A stretch of 64,000 nucleotides of DNA from contig JACSVZ010000002.1 of NCBI GenBank assembly GCA_014706295.1, positions 20,684,994-20,748,993 of the forward strand. Direction: 5' to 3'. Made by a program: the position numbers and the translations under genes. The notes beneath the pieces are model-generated. The model ran no database searches. It was not told where the DNA came from and saw only the letters and a program-made list of their open reading frames with translations. The stretch comes from Lycocorax pyrrhopterus obiensis (lineage: Eukaryota > Chordata > Aves > Passeriformes > Paradisaeidae). Positions 38,201 to 48,200 of this stretch are shown piece by piece; position 1 is the stretch's first letter, and every line of letters starts with the position of its first letter.

Positions 38201-41126
38201 CCTGAACAGAGGCCCAGTTTCTGTAATCCATTTTTTCAATCCATATGAAAGCTGCTCGCTCACACACTTTTTTCTTAGCAGAGGTGGGGTTTTTTTCACC
38301 TTCTTGATGAAAAGAAAATCTAATAAGGCCAGCCTGACTAATCTGACATCTTCAGCAGGCTGGAACTGCAGCTTATCTATGAAAAGGACTGCTGTGCCAT
38401 GTTATTTACTGCTTGCTAATCTTACTGTATCTTATTGTCTGTCATAACGGTATTGTCAAAAAGACAACATCAGGCAAAGTTTTTTTTTTTCTCCTTGAAA
38501 GGAAGAAGGAAAAAGTACAGTGAGTACATAGAAATTACTAACAGGCAGTTTTCATTGATTCAGGGATAGAACTTCATTTTTTGCAATGAGTACTACCTAT
38601 GTTAATGCTTACCCAACCCTTTTGACTTTAATGAAGACAAATTATTCCTTCTCCAAAAACAGATTTAGCTCATTGATGCTAGTGGGGCTATGAGGAATAT
38701 GAGGAAGGGAAAGTGTCCAGTGACTCAGCATCCTTGGTGACTACTGCCCTGATCCACAATTTTTCTGGGCTTAATCAAAGTGTTCTGCCACAGCTGCACT
38801 CATTTTTTAGCCAAATCAAGCCACACTAGTGTTAATAGGAATTAGACTGAAGAAAATAGGAGATAAACCTGTGGGAGGATTACCTGAGATTATAAGAGGA
38901 CTTTAGGATTTTAAAAAAATATTTATTTAAATATTCAGAGAAATCTGTAAATGCTTTTGAAGAAGAAGCAGGAAGCAGCTTGGTACCATTTGGCAGAACT
39001 AAGTTTGTTTCTTCTCTCAGAAGACCTATTGTGACATTATTCCCTGTAATTTCTAATTCTGTGTTTGCATACTGGCTTAGTCTGATGTTATCGTTAAGGT
39101 TAACCAGCTTTTGAACTGTGTCTGTCAGGGTGTGAAATGTAGGTGTCCTAATGGAACTGGGCTACACTTCTCCTTACAGTGGCAGAGCTGGAAAGGAGAT
39201 TGAGACAAAGTTGAGTTGTCCAGGTTTCTAGCTAAGGAAGAAGAGAGATTTGAATTCTGTCCTGGGGGCTCAATACTTTACACTGAGTAAAAACAGAGAA
39301 AATTCTTGGAGTGGAGGCCAGAAATTCACCCTTCAGCCAGTTTTTCTAGACATAGGCTCAGGCATTTCTTACTTATTTCAGCTGTGTGGCTCTTGCATGC
39401 ACAGAGGTTCAGGGTCAACAGGAGGACCTGAGTCTTTCTCATTCATTTTGTTTCAGAGTCTGGTGGTAATGGCACTTTTCTGGGAAGCAGAAGCTGTAAG
39501 TTTAAACCCCTTCAGGTTGAGAAAAGGTGTATCACTCCTTGCACTAATTTAGTTGTGCAAGAGGTAACTCTCCCGTGAGTGTTTTGAATGGAAGTAGCAG
39601 TGGCTGCTGTCCTCCATCTTGAAGTGCTGCATGAAAAGAGGGTTTGAACCTACTCAAGCTGTTAAGAGAAATGAAACCAATTTTTCCAGTTTCTGCTGGA
39701 GCCAGTTGTGAAAAGTCGACTCTGGTAGCCTTTGAAAGGTGAAAATACACTGCTCAAATAGACAACTACCTGCAAAAGAGGACTCAGCGCTTTGAATCCC
39801 AAAGGGGGTGGAAGCTCCGTATGTTTAGGTGATTCAGAAAGTCTGATCTATAGAGGACGTGAGTTGAGTGACACCCTTGCTTGTATCACGTCTCGGATAA
39901 CTTGGGAATTTCACTAGTCAGTATTTGGGAGCACAGAATTATCCAGGGGTGAGAACTAAGTCTCTTTGCTCTTTGTTGGGGACTGAAAGCATCTGAGAAT
40001 AAATTCTCGTCATTTGTGAAGTTAGAGCTCTAAGTCTTTATAGATCTCTATGTGTTCCCTTTGTAGCTGAAGGACATAAGCAGGGATGCCTATATTTTTA
40101 GCTATTTTAAAAGTATATCAAATGCAGGTAAAACCCTGCAAAACTTGAGCACACACTGATCTTTAACACTCCAAGACTGCTCACATGCATCCTTGGATTT
40201 CCACACAGGGCAGACACAGAGATTTTGAAGAGAGATTTTTGTATACCTATTGATGTAAGAAACACATTTCACAAACACACACAGTACATATTGTAGTGCA
40301 TGTATTTTTAAACAGAGGAAGTATGAACACAGTATTTTTTTTGCATTCTTCTTAATTTCTTGAATTGATCAAGTCTGTAAATATGTCCTAGTCTCATTAG
40401 CAGTGAATTTGATCTGCTTCAGTATCCCCTGCATTGCCAGTTCAGTCCTATTTAGTGTGTTCGTGTTATACAATAGTCAGATTTTCACAGCTGCACATAT
40501 GAAAACTTATAATAGGGTGATATAAATTTGCAGTGTAGACAGGCTGAACTGGTGCAGCAGAGTTCATAACGCATCTTTGCAAGTGCAGTTGGGCTGTTTT
40601 GGTCTGTAATGTTTGTATCAATACTACATTCCATTCCTAAAATTTTGTACTTTGCAGATACAACAAGCTCAATGAAAAGAAGACAGAATTTCTGGAAAAT
40701 ATTGCGGTCTATGGAGATGCTTTTCTTTTACTGCCGGCATTTTCCTTCAGAAGCAACACGGCCACTTCTTTTAAAGTATACCACACTCTGAAAGAGTTCA
40801 AAGCAACCCAAAGGGCAATATTTTTTCACCCCACTTATCTGAAAAGTCTTGCCCAGTTCTGGAGAACTAAGGGTGTGAAAGCCTACCGGTTGTCATCTGG
40901 TTTTATGATCACTAGTGCTGCTCTTGAGCTATGTGAGAATGTGAAGCTCTATGGCTTCTGGCCTTTCTCAAAATCTACAGAGAAGATGCCAATCAGCCAC
41001 CACTATTATGACAACCAGCTGCCTAAACCAGGTTTCCATGCAATGCCCAAAGAATACAACCAGATCCTTCAGCTTCATGGCAAAGGCATTTTGAAGTTGC
41101 AGTTTGGTAAATGTGAATCAGACTGA
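5196..41126 (+). CDS. ST8SIA6: ST8SIA6, alpha-2,8-sialyltransferase 6 (whole coding span, eight exons)
   Basis: A Golgi type II membrane enzyme of GT29. It transfers sialic acid from CMP-sialic acid in alpha-2,8 linkage onto a terminal sialic acid; the family member ST8SIA6 is known to prefer sialylated O-glycans and makes disialyl structures. The joined exons give 398 residues, equal to the human protein as I recall it. Visible parts: signal-anchor about residues 4-22; stem about 23-125; sialylmotif L about 184-236 with [10 protein letters not shown]; sialylmotif S about 320-344 with RLSSG and LYGFWPF; motif [10 protein letters not shown] at 356-362; motif VS as H370-x4-E375; and a Cys four residues from the C-terminus. 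Six N-glycosylation sequons lie at N112, N144, N151, N197, N221 and N228. The choice of ST8SIA6 over ST8SIA1/5 rests on the stem and C-terminal match (for example [31 protein letters not shown]). All splice sites are GT/AG, with no frameshift or premature stop. Confidence 0.95.
5291..5526 (+). other. Intron 1 (236 bp, GC-rich)
   Basis: GTAGGG donor and a TTGCCAG acceptor preceded by a T/C-rich stretch (TTTGTTTTCCCGTCTCGC). Wholly inside the CpG island and far shorter than the other introns. The reading frame hits TAG immediately after exon 1 if it is retained, so retention would truncate the protein after the anchor. Confidence 0.82.
5527..5622 (+). CDS. ST8SIA6: ST8SIA6 exon 2: start of the stem
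   Basis: Completes Arg32 and encodes residues 33-63 plus two bases of codon 64. The segment is acidic then Pro-rich (GWEEEAG, then [15 protein letters not shown]) and matches the membrane-proximal stem of mammalian ST8SIA6 around its LRSP motif. Length 96 bp, phase 2 on both sides. The donor is GTACGG, slightly weaker than consensus. No catalytic role; it is part of the spacer between anchor and catalytic domain. Confidence 0.87.
7583..7671. repeat. Imperfect 53-bp tandem duplication
   Basis: A unit starting GCCATGCTGGAGGGGTTTGA at 7583 is repeated at 7636 as GCCGTGCTGGAGAGGTTTGA, followed by TCCAG and a similar GCAKCTGG stretch. A weaker related unit precedes it (CATCCAGAGAGCAGCAAG near 7554). 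Function unknown. Confidence 0.6.
8220..8267. repeat. Short imperfect direct repeat, 28-bp period
   Basis: TTAGTAAATAACCTTGAG at 8221 recurs with one change at 8249. A local duplication in intron 2 with no evident function. Confidence 0.6.
10766..10786. repeat. Three copies of the 7-mer CCTTGTA
   Basis: Three perfect head-to-tail copies. A minor microsatellite in intron 2, likely length-variable. Confidence 0.75.
10952..11257 (+). repeat. 5' LTR of the intron 2 retrotransposon
   Basis: 306 bp. The U3 part holds four CAGGATCC words arranged as two near-copies of a roughly 31-bp unit. A TATA box (TATAAAT, 11120-11126) follows. It differs from the 3' LTR at one site in TTATT(A/G)GCTC, two in AAAG(T/G)T(T/C)GAG, one in CTGC(G/A)CTG and one in GCTG(T/C)GAG. 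Confidence 0.95.
11120..11126 (+). promoter_or_regulatory. LTR TATA box
   Basis: TATAAAT in U3 of the 5' LTR, with an identical copy at 12242-12248 in the 3' LTR. If active, the 3' LTR copy would start sense transcripts inside ST8SIA6 intron 2. Confidence 0.6.
11260..11277 (+). promoter_or_regulatory. Primer binding site, tRNA-Trp
   Basis: TGGTGACCCCGACGTGAT is the perfect 18-base complement of the 3' end of vertebrate tRNA-Trp including CCA. It lies two bases after the LTR end, the normal spacing for a retroviral minus-strand primer site. tRNA-Trp priming is known for avian alpharetroviruses and relatives. Confidence 0.93.
11308..11762 (+). repeat. Two tandem ~247-bp units inside the retrotransposon
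   Basis: The stretch CACCCAGA...GGGTCTTCCCA...TCTAAACC(C/T)GGGTGAGAACTGCC recurs with a period of 247 bp (GAACTGCC at 11352 and again at 11599). The following GACTATAGTGG, GGGGGGAAGTCGCGAGACGG and GAGAAAAGGCTCCCAG blocks also recur. The second unit is shorter at its right end. Small open frames run through both but read like the repeat and not like a known protein. Confidence 0.88.
11928..12022 (+). repeat. AT-rich three-fold repeat before the 3' LTR
   Basis: Three imperfect copies of a word like AATATTAATTTAATTGTT (about 11931, 11958 and 11994), spaced about 30 bp apart. Non-coding. It may mark a deletion remnant or a structural part of the element. Confidence 0.6.
12055..12073 (+). promoter_or_regulatory. 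Polypurine tract
   Basis: AAAAAGGGGGAAT immediately precedes the TG of the 3' LTR. This is the standard position of the plus-strand primer of a retroelement. Confidence 0.9.
12074..12379 (+). repeat. 3' LTR of the intron 2 retrotransposon
   Basis: 306 bp, same length and ends as the 5' copy with five substitutions and no indels by eye. Near identity implies a fairly recent insertion compared with the other elements here. Confidence 0.95.
14775..15007 (+). mobile_element. CR1 LINE 3' end, plus orientation
   Basis: Reads in the CR1 sense direction: GGTTCCCTCTGACCATCAGG, then CAGGCTGCCCAGGGAGG, then GAGATATTCAAAAGCC, then CCTTCCAACCTCAGCC and CTCTGTAATTCTGTG at the 3' terminus. A 5'-truncated copy of about 230 bp in intron 2, in the ST8SIA6 direction. 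Confidence 0.92.
16189..16287 (+). CDS. ST8SIA6: ST8SIA6 exon 3: stem
   Basis: Completes Arg64 and encodes residues 65-96 plus two bases of codon 97. Visible landmarks are [18 protein letters not shown] and a Lys/Arg end. They align with the mammalian ST8SIA6 stem segment of the pattern Y-x2-E-x6-KC. One Cys (81). 99 bp, phase 2 on both sides. Acceptor TTTTAACAG, donor GTAGGT. Confidence 0.9.
16931..16970. repeat. 20-bp tandem duplication
   Basis: GGATGCACCAACAAATAAAA is followed directly by a second copy with two changes. A recent local slippage or duplication in intron 3. Confidence 0.75.
18998..19600 (-). other. Unexplained 200-codon antisense ORF
   Basis: The longest open frame of the window outside the known gene, running antisense in intron 3. 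The predicted product is mixed in composition, has no signal peptide or membrane segment, and is rich in Ser, Leu and His in the middle. I recognise no family. A minus-strand ATTAAA poly(A)-type hexamer lies just past the stop (18982-18987). No CpG promoter or convincing splice context is visible upstream. It may be a chance frame in a patch of higher GC, or part of an antisense transcript. Confidence 0.12.
21815..21901 (+). CDS. ST8SIA6: ST8SIA6 exon 4: stem to catalytic border
   Basis: Completes Arg97 and encodes residues 98-125 plus two bases of codon 126. [18 protein letters not shown] matches the family segment with the pattern YSE-x-DY-x-I-x4-QSC-x-W. A sequon appears at N112 (NCT). 87 bp, phase 2 on both sides. 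Acceptor TTTTTTAG, donor GTAATT. Confidence 0.93.
29533..29564. repeat. Perfect 16-bp tandem duplication
   Basis: GTCTAATATGATCAAT occurs twice in direct succession with no difference. Likely a recent duplication. Confidence 0.9.
30191..30230. repeat. A-rich low-complexity run
   Basis: Two long A runs broken by GC and GCAAG. A simple repeat; no adjoining retrogene was recognised. Confidence 0.8.
32310..32390. repeat. AT-only low-complexity stretch
   Basis: Repeated ATTATT and TATAATATT words, almost free of G and C. Likely unstable simple sequence. Confidence 0.8.
33620..33764 (+). CDS. ST8SIA6: ST8SIA6 exon 5
   Basis: Completes residue 126 and encodes residues 127-174, ending at a codon border (phase 0). 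Key words are [25 protein letters not shown] and IFKMLPV, all close to mammalian ST8SIA6. Adjacent Cys132-Cys133 are a family feature. Sequons at N144 and N151. Acceptor TTTTTTGCAG, donor GTAAGA. Confidence 0.95.
33765..36054 (+). other. Intron 5 (about 2.3 kb)
   Basis: Contains the minus-strand CR1 fragment at about 34211-34655. The rest has no recognised feature. Confidence 0.88.
34211..34655 (-). mobile_element. CR1 LINE 3' fragment, minus orientation
   Basis: Starts near AGTTGGAAGGGACCCACAA and continues with the reverse complement of the CR1 3' region (CACCTCTCTAGGAAGCCTG, CTAAACCTCCCCTGGTGCAG, CCTTCCAGCCCTTTCACC). More diverged than the copy at 4133 and probably of another CR1 subfamily. 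The extreme 3' terminal repeats are worn. Confidence 0.9.
36055..36167 (+). CDS. ST8SIA6: ST8SIA6 exon 6: first half of sialylmotif L
   Basis: Encodes residues 175-211 plus two bases of codon 212. The core is [18 protein letters not shown], then EIDSSDFVF. This is the start of sialylmotif L, which binds CMP-sialic acid; Cys186 is the motif L Cys expected to pair with the motif S Cys335. Sequon at N197. Starts in phase 0, ends in phase 2; donor GTAAGA. Confidence 0.97.
36673..36848 (+). mobile_element. Solo LTR, sense orientation
   Basis: A compact LTR of about 175 bp: TGTTG at the left and CAACA at the right as inverted termini, CCAAT-type words, TATATAAG (36753-36760), AATAAA (36775-36780), then a T/C-rich U5-like part. 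I see no clean target-site duplication, so the ends are uncertain by a few bases. The class is unassigned; the short U3 and close TATA to AATAAA spacing suggest an ERVK-like or similar avian family. Confidence 0.75.
36775..36780 (+). terminator. Poly(A) signal inside solo LTR
   Basis: AATAAA in ST8SIA6 orientation within intron 6. It could end some transcripts early, which would remove half of motif L and everything after it. Use is not shown by sequence. Confidence 0.4.
37658..37750 (+). CDS. ST8SIA6: ST8SIA6 exon 7: second half of sialylmotif L
   Basis: Completes Arg212 and encodes residues 213-242 plus two bases of codon 243. [17 protein letters not shown] and LVTVNPSII finish sialylmotif L. 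Sequons at N221 and N228. 93 bp, phase 2 on both sides, so skipping it keeps frame but destroys the donor-binding motif. Donor GTGAGT. Confidence 0.97.
37751..40657 (+). other. Intron 7 (about 2.9 kb)
   Basis: No gene, RNA or transposon recognised. Confidence 0.85.
40658..41126 (+). CDS. ST8SIA6: ST8SIA6 exon 8: motifs S, III and VS, stop
   Basis: Completes Lys243 and encodes residues 244-398 and TGA (41124-41126). [14 protein letters not shown] is the family link segment. Sialylmotif S spans about 320-344 ([16 protein letters not shown], then LYGFW). Motif III is SHHYYDN (356-362). In VS, H370 and E375 are kept, H370 being the candidate catalytic base. Cys395 near the end probably pairs with another family Cys. 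All catalytic signatures are intact. Motif S has Ser323 where mammalian ST8SIA6 has Thr (RLST in human from memory). Confidence 0.97.
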
Positions 41127-42210
41127 AAAGGTAGGTCCCATTCTTACCACATAAAATGTCTTTATTTCACTAACGTGCCAAGGGAAAACTTGATTTACAG
41201 TGTGAGTCTGTTCTTCCTTAGAGAGATGTTTCTACCTAACACTCAATGAAAGTTGTATTCCTAAATAAGTGAAAGATTGTATCTTTCTGAATAAGTATGT
41301 ATCACAGAGTTGAGAAATATTTTCTAATTGTGAATATTAGATAGGGAGCATAGCTAAGTACAGATTATCCACATAAATCAGAGTCAGTCAGCAGTGTCTC
41401 CTTATCTCAGATACATGTCTCTGCCAGCCTATGTTTGGCTTGCTATCAGTTCCCAGGAACCAGCCTCCTTTGAGAATTGCTTTATTAAAGGCACTCACAC
41501 ATAGTCATCTCCAAAAGGAGATGCTTAATCCTGGCACAGCCTTTCCAGATGTATACAGAGAGCAGAGTAAGGATGAGGATTGTTCCAGGAAGGGGAAGTG
41601 TGCATCTATGGCCTCATTCCCTCTTGTTAGGTAAAGATTAGAGCACCATGCTCTCACGGCCCGGGGCTGTGGAACTGCTTGTGGACGGCAGTGAGGAAGC
41701 TGCCATACACTACAGCAGATCTTGCTGAGCATTTTACCTTGAGGCAACACAGAATCTGGGAGTTACAAATATAGGATGAAGTGTCATTCCCTTTCCTCTG
41801 GCCTTTCTGTCCCAACCCCTTGGACCTCGACCTTCTGTGTATTGCCTTAGAGACATGCAGCACAGTCTGGCCTCTGACCTTGCGCCAATTTACTGTGTAC
41901 ACACTAGAGATGACTCTGAAAAGATTTGTCTGCATGTTTTCCATCTTGATTTGCCCTGTTGACAAAATAAGACCAATTTGTATAAGTACTTCTTCATCTT
42001 TTAAGCTAACTCAGAAATTCCTGAGCTCACAATACTGTTGTCAGAGTCTCCGTTCACAGAACTCTGTTTTTCCAGGGGGTTCAAGTTAATATAATAGTAA
42101 GTGAAGTGTACAGTAGACCTGCCATTGTATACAATATGCTTTAATTGGACTGATGTAATCTCATGACAGTATTACTCAAGTTAAATAAATTAAAATAGCA
42201 TAATTTTGTT
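41127..42210 (+). other. Probable ST8SIA6 3' UTR
   Basis: AT-rich sequence after the stop up to the first canonical AATAAA. A consensus-like splice donor (AAAAG/GTAGGT, cut after 41130) lies four bases past the stop, so some transcripts might splice out of this region. The UTR end is inferred only. Confidence 0.5.
42184..42189 (+). terminator. Candidate ST8SIA6 poly(A) signal
   Basis: AATAAA, overlapping a second hexamer ATTAAA (42189-42194), the first canonical signal after the stop, followed by a T-rich stretch (TTTTGTTCC). Another AATAAA lies near 42434. Confidence 0.4.
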
Positions 42211-45200
42211 CCAGCCAGAAATTTTAAGCTTAAAAGCTAAGGGTGCTTTTGTTCTGGCTAGGTTCTGAAATGTATTTGAAAATATCCTTTGTTGATGTTT
42301 AGAAAATATGTTGTCAAAGATACATTCACACTTAGTTTATCATCAGAGAATGCTAAGTTTTAAAATAGCAGATTACTAGTACTGGGAAGGCACAATTTTA
42401 CTCAGTTTCAAGAGATTTTTTAAGAAATAGAAAAATAAATGGCTTTCTGATTATTAGAGTAATATAAAACCTGTAAGAAGGAACCTAGAATCCACCTAGT
42501 GAATCCATTCTCCTAGTCCATGGCAGGAGATTACCGAGGAGGAGTTGAATTGTATATATATTCAGTTTCATGTGGCTAAGGTATGCTTTTTTTGCTTGTA
42601 AAAGGTTGCAGCATATTGGAAAGGTTAAGAAATACATAATGTATTTTTTCTTAGTGGCTAAGCTGTTGATATGCAGCAGTTTTCATTGTATTTGTTATTC
42701 CTATAATATAAATCATTGGAGGCATACTGTGTAATTTTAATTGTAGTAACTACACCAGCTAAGAAAATGGAAGGCAGCTCTTTAGAAATATTTACTCTAG
42801 AGAGAAGCAGATAGAAGCCACAAAAATGTTTAAGTATCTGTATGTGTTAATTAAATTATGTCCATGCTTGACAGACTGAAAATCACTTGTGGCCAAATTT
42901 GCCAAATAAGCTGTAAAGAAAAAAACACAAGAAGAATAAGTTGTGCTGCCCTAATTTACACTTGTATTTACAAAGAGAAAACCAAAGAAATTAAATGCTT
43001 TCAGTATGAGCTACCATTCTGCTAGTATTATCAACTGTTAGAGATAATTGAAATTCTATAATGAGTATATTTCACTGAAGATGACCTTTTCTAAAAATTG
43101 AACAATCTCCTTCCTCTTTTCAATTTCCATTTTATGTTCTTCTTCATGCTCTGTGTTCTTCCCTCTTAGTGGGTAGCTGAAGGTTCCTTACACCAGTGGG
43201 TGCCCACAGAAGGCTCAGGCAGAACCTCCCACACACATATTACTGGGACACAAAAGTTTGCTGCTGTAAATGAGAAGTGAAGGAAGCTTCTCTGCTGCAA
43301 GCACCTATAGGGAGAGTATAACTGCATCCTAATGAATAATTTTTGGCAATATTGCTCCTAAACACCATCCTTGACATTGGAAAGGTGAATTTTTCTTATT
43401 GGATAGAGAGAATTGTCAGATGTGAGAGCCCTGTAGAGTCCCACAGTGTGGGAAGTTCTGCCTTAATATCCTCTCCTGTACCTTCATGATTATGTTCAAC
43501 AGACATGTACAGGCTGTCACTAAAGTGGGTGTCCACCTATCACAGAGGGTCAAATGGAAAATGCACCAACAGCAAAATCTTGAAATATAATTAAAATAAT
43601 GATCTTTATTATTTTGTATTAGATTACCAAATCATTTTTGCTATATGGCCCTGCAGCTGGAGGAAGTCTTGTTTGTTCATTGGTTTAACCTGATAAGCCT
43701 GAAGGGCATGTCATTAGCTTCAAGTAAACATAGGTTCAAGGAGGGGAAATGACCTGATTCATATTTAAAAATAGAAAAAAAATCTGATTAGAAAAATTGT
43801 CAGATGATAAATTAATCAGACTGGCATAAATGTGATTGCCCAGAAGCCTGGTTAAAATGCAAATTTTGTCTGTCCAAGAATCCATCAGGTTTTTTGTTTG
43901 CTAGGAAAAGACAGCAGGGAAGATGAGTATGTGTTTCTTTGACATACAGAACAGTAACATTAAGCAGCTGCTCAGAGGAGTCCATCACCAGAAAAAAAAC
44001 ACAGAAGGGAAGAATGAAACTGAGACTCTGAGCCTGGGGAAGACAATAGTGTTCAATTTGTCTGAGCAGAAGGACTGAGGGAGGAGGGCTTGAGCAGAGG
44101 TGTGCTGGTGGTTAAGAAGTAAGAATTGCTGAACCTTCCACTGTGTAAGTGTATCTTACCTGGAAAGTAAAAAGTAGGTATGAGTTTTTTAACTCCAACC
44201 AAACGATTACATGCAATCTATTTCTGACAGAGAGCAGCAGTGACTCCCTCCACTCAAGGTGGAGCTGCCAGAGCAGCATCCTGTAAAGCAGGGGGATGCC
44301 TGCTTACTTGCTCAGAAACTGACATGAAAAAGAATAATTTTGTTCCAAACTCTGTCAGCATGTGATATTTTTTTAATCTTGAAATTTGCTGCAATCCAAG
44401 TAAGTGATAAATACTGTTACACATAACCTATTTTTAACAGTAGAATGCCAACATGAGCTTAAATTCTGTTGAAATTCTTTTATCCTTGTGGTGTCCCGGT
44501 GTAGCTAAAGAAATAGGAACTACGCCACAGTTCACTTTTAATTACCTTGAGAAAAATTATACCACATTATAAAATAAGGATGCCTCTGGATTCCTGTCAG
44601 GCAGCCAAATTGCAGACTATCCTTGACTTGGGCAAATATTATCCAATGTGAAATTATTAGATATTGAAAGAAAGGTTTTCTGCCTTAGAACCCCTGCAGT
44701 ACAGCTTTTGAGCACATGCTTTGCTCATGCATTCAGTGAACTAAATTTACGTGTTAAGAATAATGTCGGTAATGAAACAAGTGGAGATAAATTGCTTCTG
44801 GTTTAGTTAAAACCTACCAGAATAGAAAAGTGTAGATTAAATCAAATTAGAATTTATGTTAGATTTCAATTCAAATGAAGAAGTATTTACATATCTAGAA
44901 GGGTTCTGGTTTGGTTTTCCACAGCAGAACTATCCTGTTGAAGAAACAGAATAATTGCAATCTCTGGCTATTTCAAAATATGAGTAAGATAATATAATTT
45001 AGAACATATCCATATTCAGATTGGCAGTGGATGTGTCCCCATGAAGATACTGCCTAGACCTAGCCTTGGTTAGCTTAGGAAGCCTGAAGAGTGTGGAGCA
45101 GGTGGGGTAAGCGTGAGCGGTTCTGGGGGTATTAAAATGAAGGAGTCCTCCTTTAGAAAGAGCAGATGCTTGAGTTACACCAGGCATGAGCATTCTATCT

Positions 45201-48200
45201 TAACCAGGAGAATTCTGAGAGCCTGTAATTCTGTATAATAGATCTCACAGACTCACAGTCTGTAATATAGATGAAAAGCAGATGCAGAAGGTGCAATGCA
45301 TACACAGAAGACTAAACTATTGGCTTATTTCAAATATAACAAGCAGTTTTTCTACTACACAAGAAATACCAATAACATATTTTATTGTTTTAATTCCAGA
45401 GTGATGATCCTAAGGAGACAATTTGTGTGTATCTCAGCAGTTCGGTGTTGGATTTGATCTGATGTGATTTTGTGAGCATTAAACTGCATTATTACAATAG
45501 AGATATATTTTACACTCGGGCAGAAAAGGAAGTGATTTTTTCACACAGTGACTGCTACATTTACAAATTTTGAGTGATCATTTTTTAAGTAACAAAGTAA
45601 CAATTATTTGGAAAATTCTGAAACTCGTTACTATTGGTTTAATGGTAGCAAAGCACAATCTCAGGATGGTGGCAATATGTGACATTCATCATATTTTGCT
45701 TCTTAAAGGATCATTAAAATATTTTGACATAAGATCTCTGGTTTTGTTGATATCACATAATATAGGCAATAGTTTCTGTGTGGTGGCTGCATGAGTGAAC
45801 ATTTTCAATTAAAAACTTCGTCCTGTAAATACTGGCATTTGTCTACATGAGAAAAGTGATGAGAAGAGCTGCAGAGTAATTAATTCAGAACCATGTCATT
45901 CTTAGTTTGTCCCAGGGTGCACAGATGAGTAAATCCCTCAGGTTAGAGGTAGTTAAGTGGTTTATGAGCTTTCATTTTGTGAGCAATAGATGATGCTGTG
46001 GATTTAATGGGATCACTCATATGAGTGATGCTAATTCTGAGAACAAGTGTATGAAGGACCAGAGCCGTATAATTATTTATAAACCACTCTACTTACTAAA
46101 GTCCAGTTTAGCTCCAAATGAGGACAGTGAACCTGGTTCCACACTACAATCCCCAGAGTCCTGGTAGGGCATGACTTTGTACACATTCTTGCCATTCCAG
46201 CTCTGTCTTGGCTGATACATGAGACAGAATTTCCATTAGAAAGATGATGGGTACCAAGCCAATAATTCAATTTCTTTTCACGTAGTATAGCTTGTATCCA
46301 TATGTGACTACAGATAATGAAACTGCACTAGGCATTATTAGAAGAATGTTCTTCTTACCATCAACCCCCAGCTCTTCTACACAAGGATGTATGAGAAAAG
46401 TGACTACATTCACTTAATTTACAACCTGTGCAGTTCTTTAAGTTTTCCATGCAGTCCAAGAATACATGTAGAGCAACATCCTCCAAGAGAAAGTGAAGTA
46501 TCAGCCCAGTGGAAAGAATCACTTTAACATTTACAGGAGCTATGTCACACCATGACAAGCAGTTGTACCCTAGCTTTTACTGTTTATATGCTTATATGTT
46601 CTACTGCAGAAAAAAAAAACCCCAACCAAGCAAGCAAACAAAATTAAAAAATTGTAATAATCAGATTCTGTTAAGAGTTTCACTGACTTTTTTTGAGAGT
46701 CCTTTGAATGGTCAGTTCAAAGATAGAGTGTCCTTCTTTTACAGTCAGATACTATCAGATATTTCATTTACTAAAACTGCTTTTGCTACTGCAGCATTAA
46801 ATCCCAAATCAACTGATTTAAAGAGCATTCAGTATTCCACTCTTTGAGGATTATATCTGCAAAAAAAATTCCCACTTAAATGAATTGGACCTTATGAAAT
46901 AAGGTTCAAAAAAGCCTTTTGAACGTATACCTCAGAAGAGCATTACTGTATTGTAATATTTGAAAGCTTGCCTTGCAGCAGTTTTATAATCACATAGACA
47001 CTCCTGGAAGTATTAGAATCAATCATTGTGGTTACAGGTCTGTTGGTTGAGACACATTCAGCATCTGGATCCATTTCCAGGATAATGATATCAGAATCCA
47101 GTATTACTCCTACCCAATCAGAAGTGTCCATAAATTCTGACTGCAAATATCAGAAATAAAGGCCATTTTTGAAAATAAGGGGTTTTAAAAATTACATAGT
47201 GCTTTGGGGCAATAACTGATGCCACTAATACACATGTGGACCTCTGAGTGTCAGTAGAGCCTTTAACAGAAACAAAGACAGCAGAATTGAGCTGGTGAGT
47301 CCATCTGCGTTACCAGCTGGTGACTGAAAGAGGGGAGCACAAGGGTTTGACTTACTCTGATCTGTTCCAGTTCCAGCACCACAATCCACGTTTTTTGTTC
47401 CCCAGCTGTGAGAATTTTGCCATTTTTTGACCACAGGCATCCGCTGCTCATGTGCAGAAAACTGGCTGCTGCAAGAACCTGCATCCATGTTACAAGTGTT
47501 ATGGATGATTGCCTACTGCAACATCCTAGTTATAGCTCAAAGACAAATTTGCTCCCAAAAGAGCATCTCCTCTGCTATAAATCACTCACATGGAGTGTTT
47601 TTAGTAGAAGCTGTGCAAAGTGATGTAGTTGTCCTTTGGGTGATGCAAACAGCTGAGGCTGAGGAGAACCTTGCTGCATTTCATCCAGAGAGACAAAGGC
47701 ACACCTGTGTTCACGTAAGGACTGTAACTTATTCCAGTCTAGTGTAGAGCAGTGAGGTGATCCTGGCTGTGTAGCAGCTACATGGTTTGTCTTGGGGAAA
47801 AATCATACATCTTTTAGAGGTTCTTGCATTGTATCCGGAACAACTGCAAATGCTCCATGTGTACAAGGAGATAATGCAAGATCATTCATTGCTCAGACTA
47901 AAGTCAATTAACTACTCAGCATGAGTAAAGGGGCAAAACCTGGTTGTGTGAAGTAGAAGATGGGGAGAGGAGAAGAAGAAATTTATTTGTAGCAAAGAAG
48001 CAACTTTTTTCAAAAGCACTTGTTAGTACATTTCATTGTTTCAGTGAATAAATGTAAATAGTGTACCATGACACACCATGAAGAGCTGAAGTTACTGTGC
48101 ATCTGAAGTATTTCTGTGCAGCTACATTATTTGAAACACATGTGTATTAGTAACTGGAAAGATCATCAAAATACATTTTAAGAGAGGTTTAGCCATAAAG

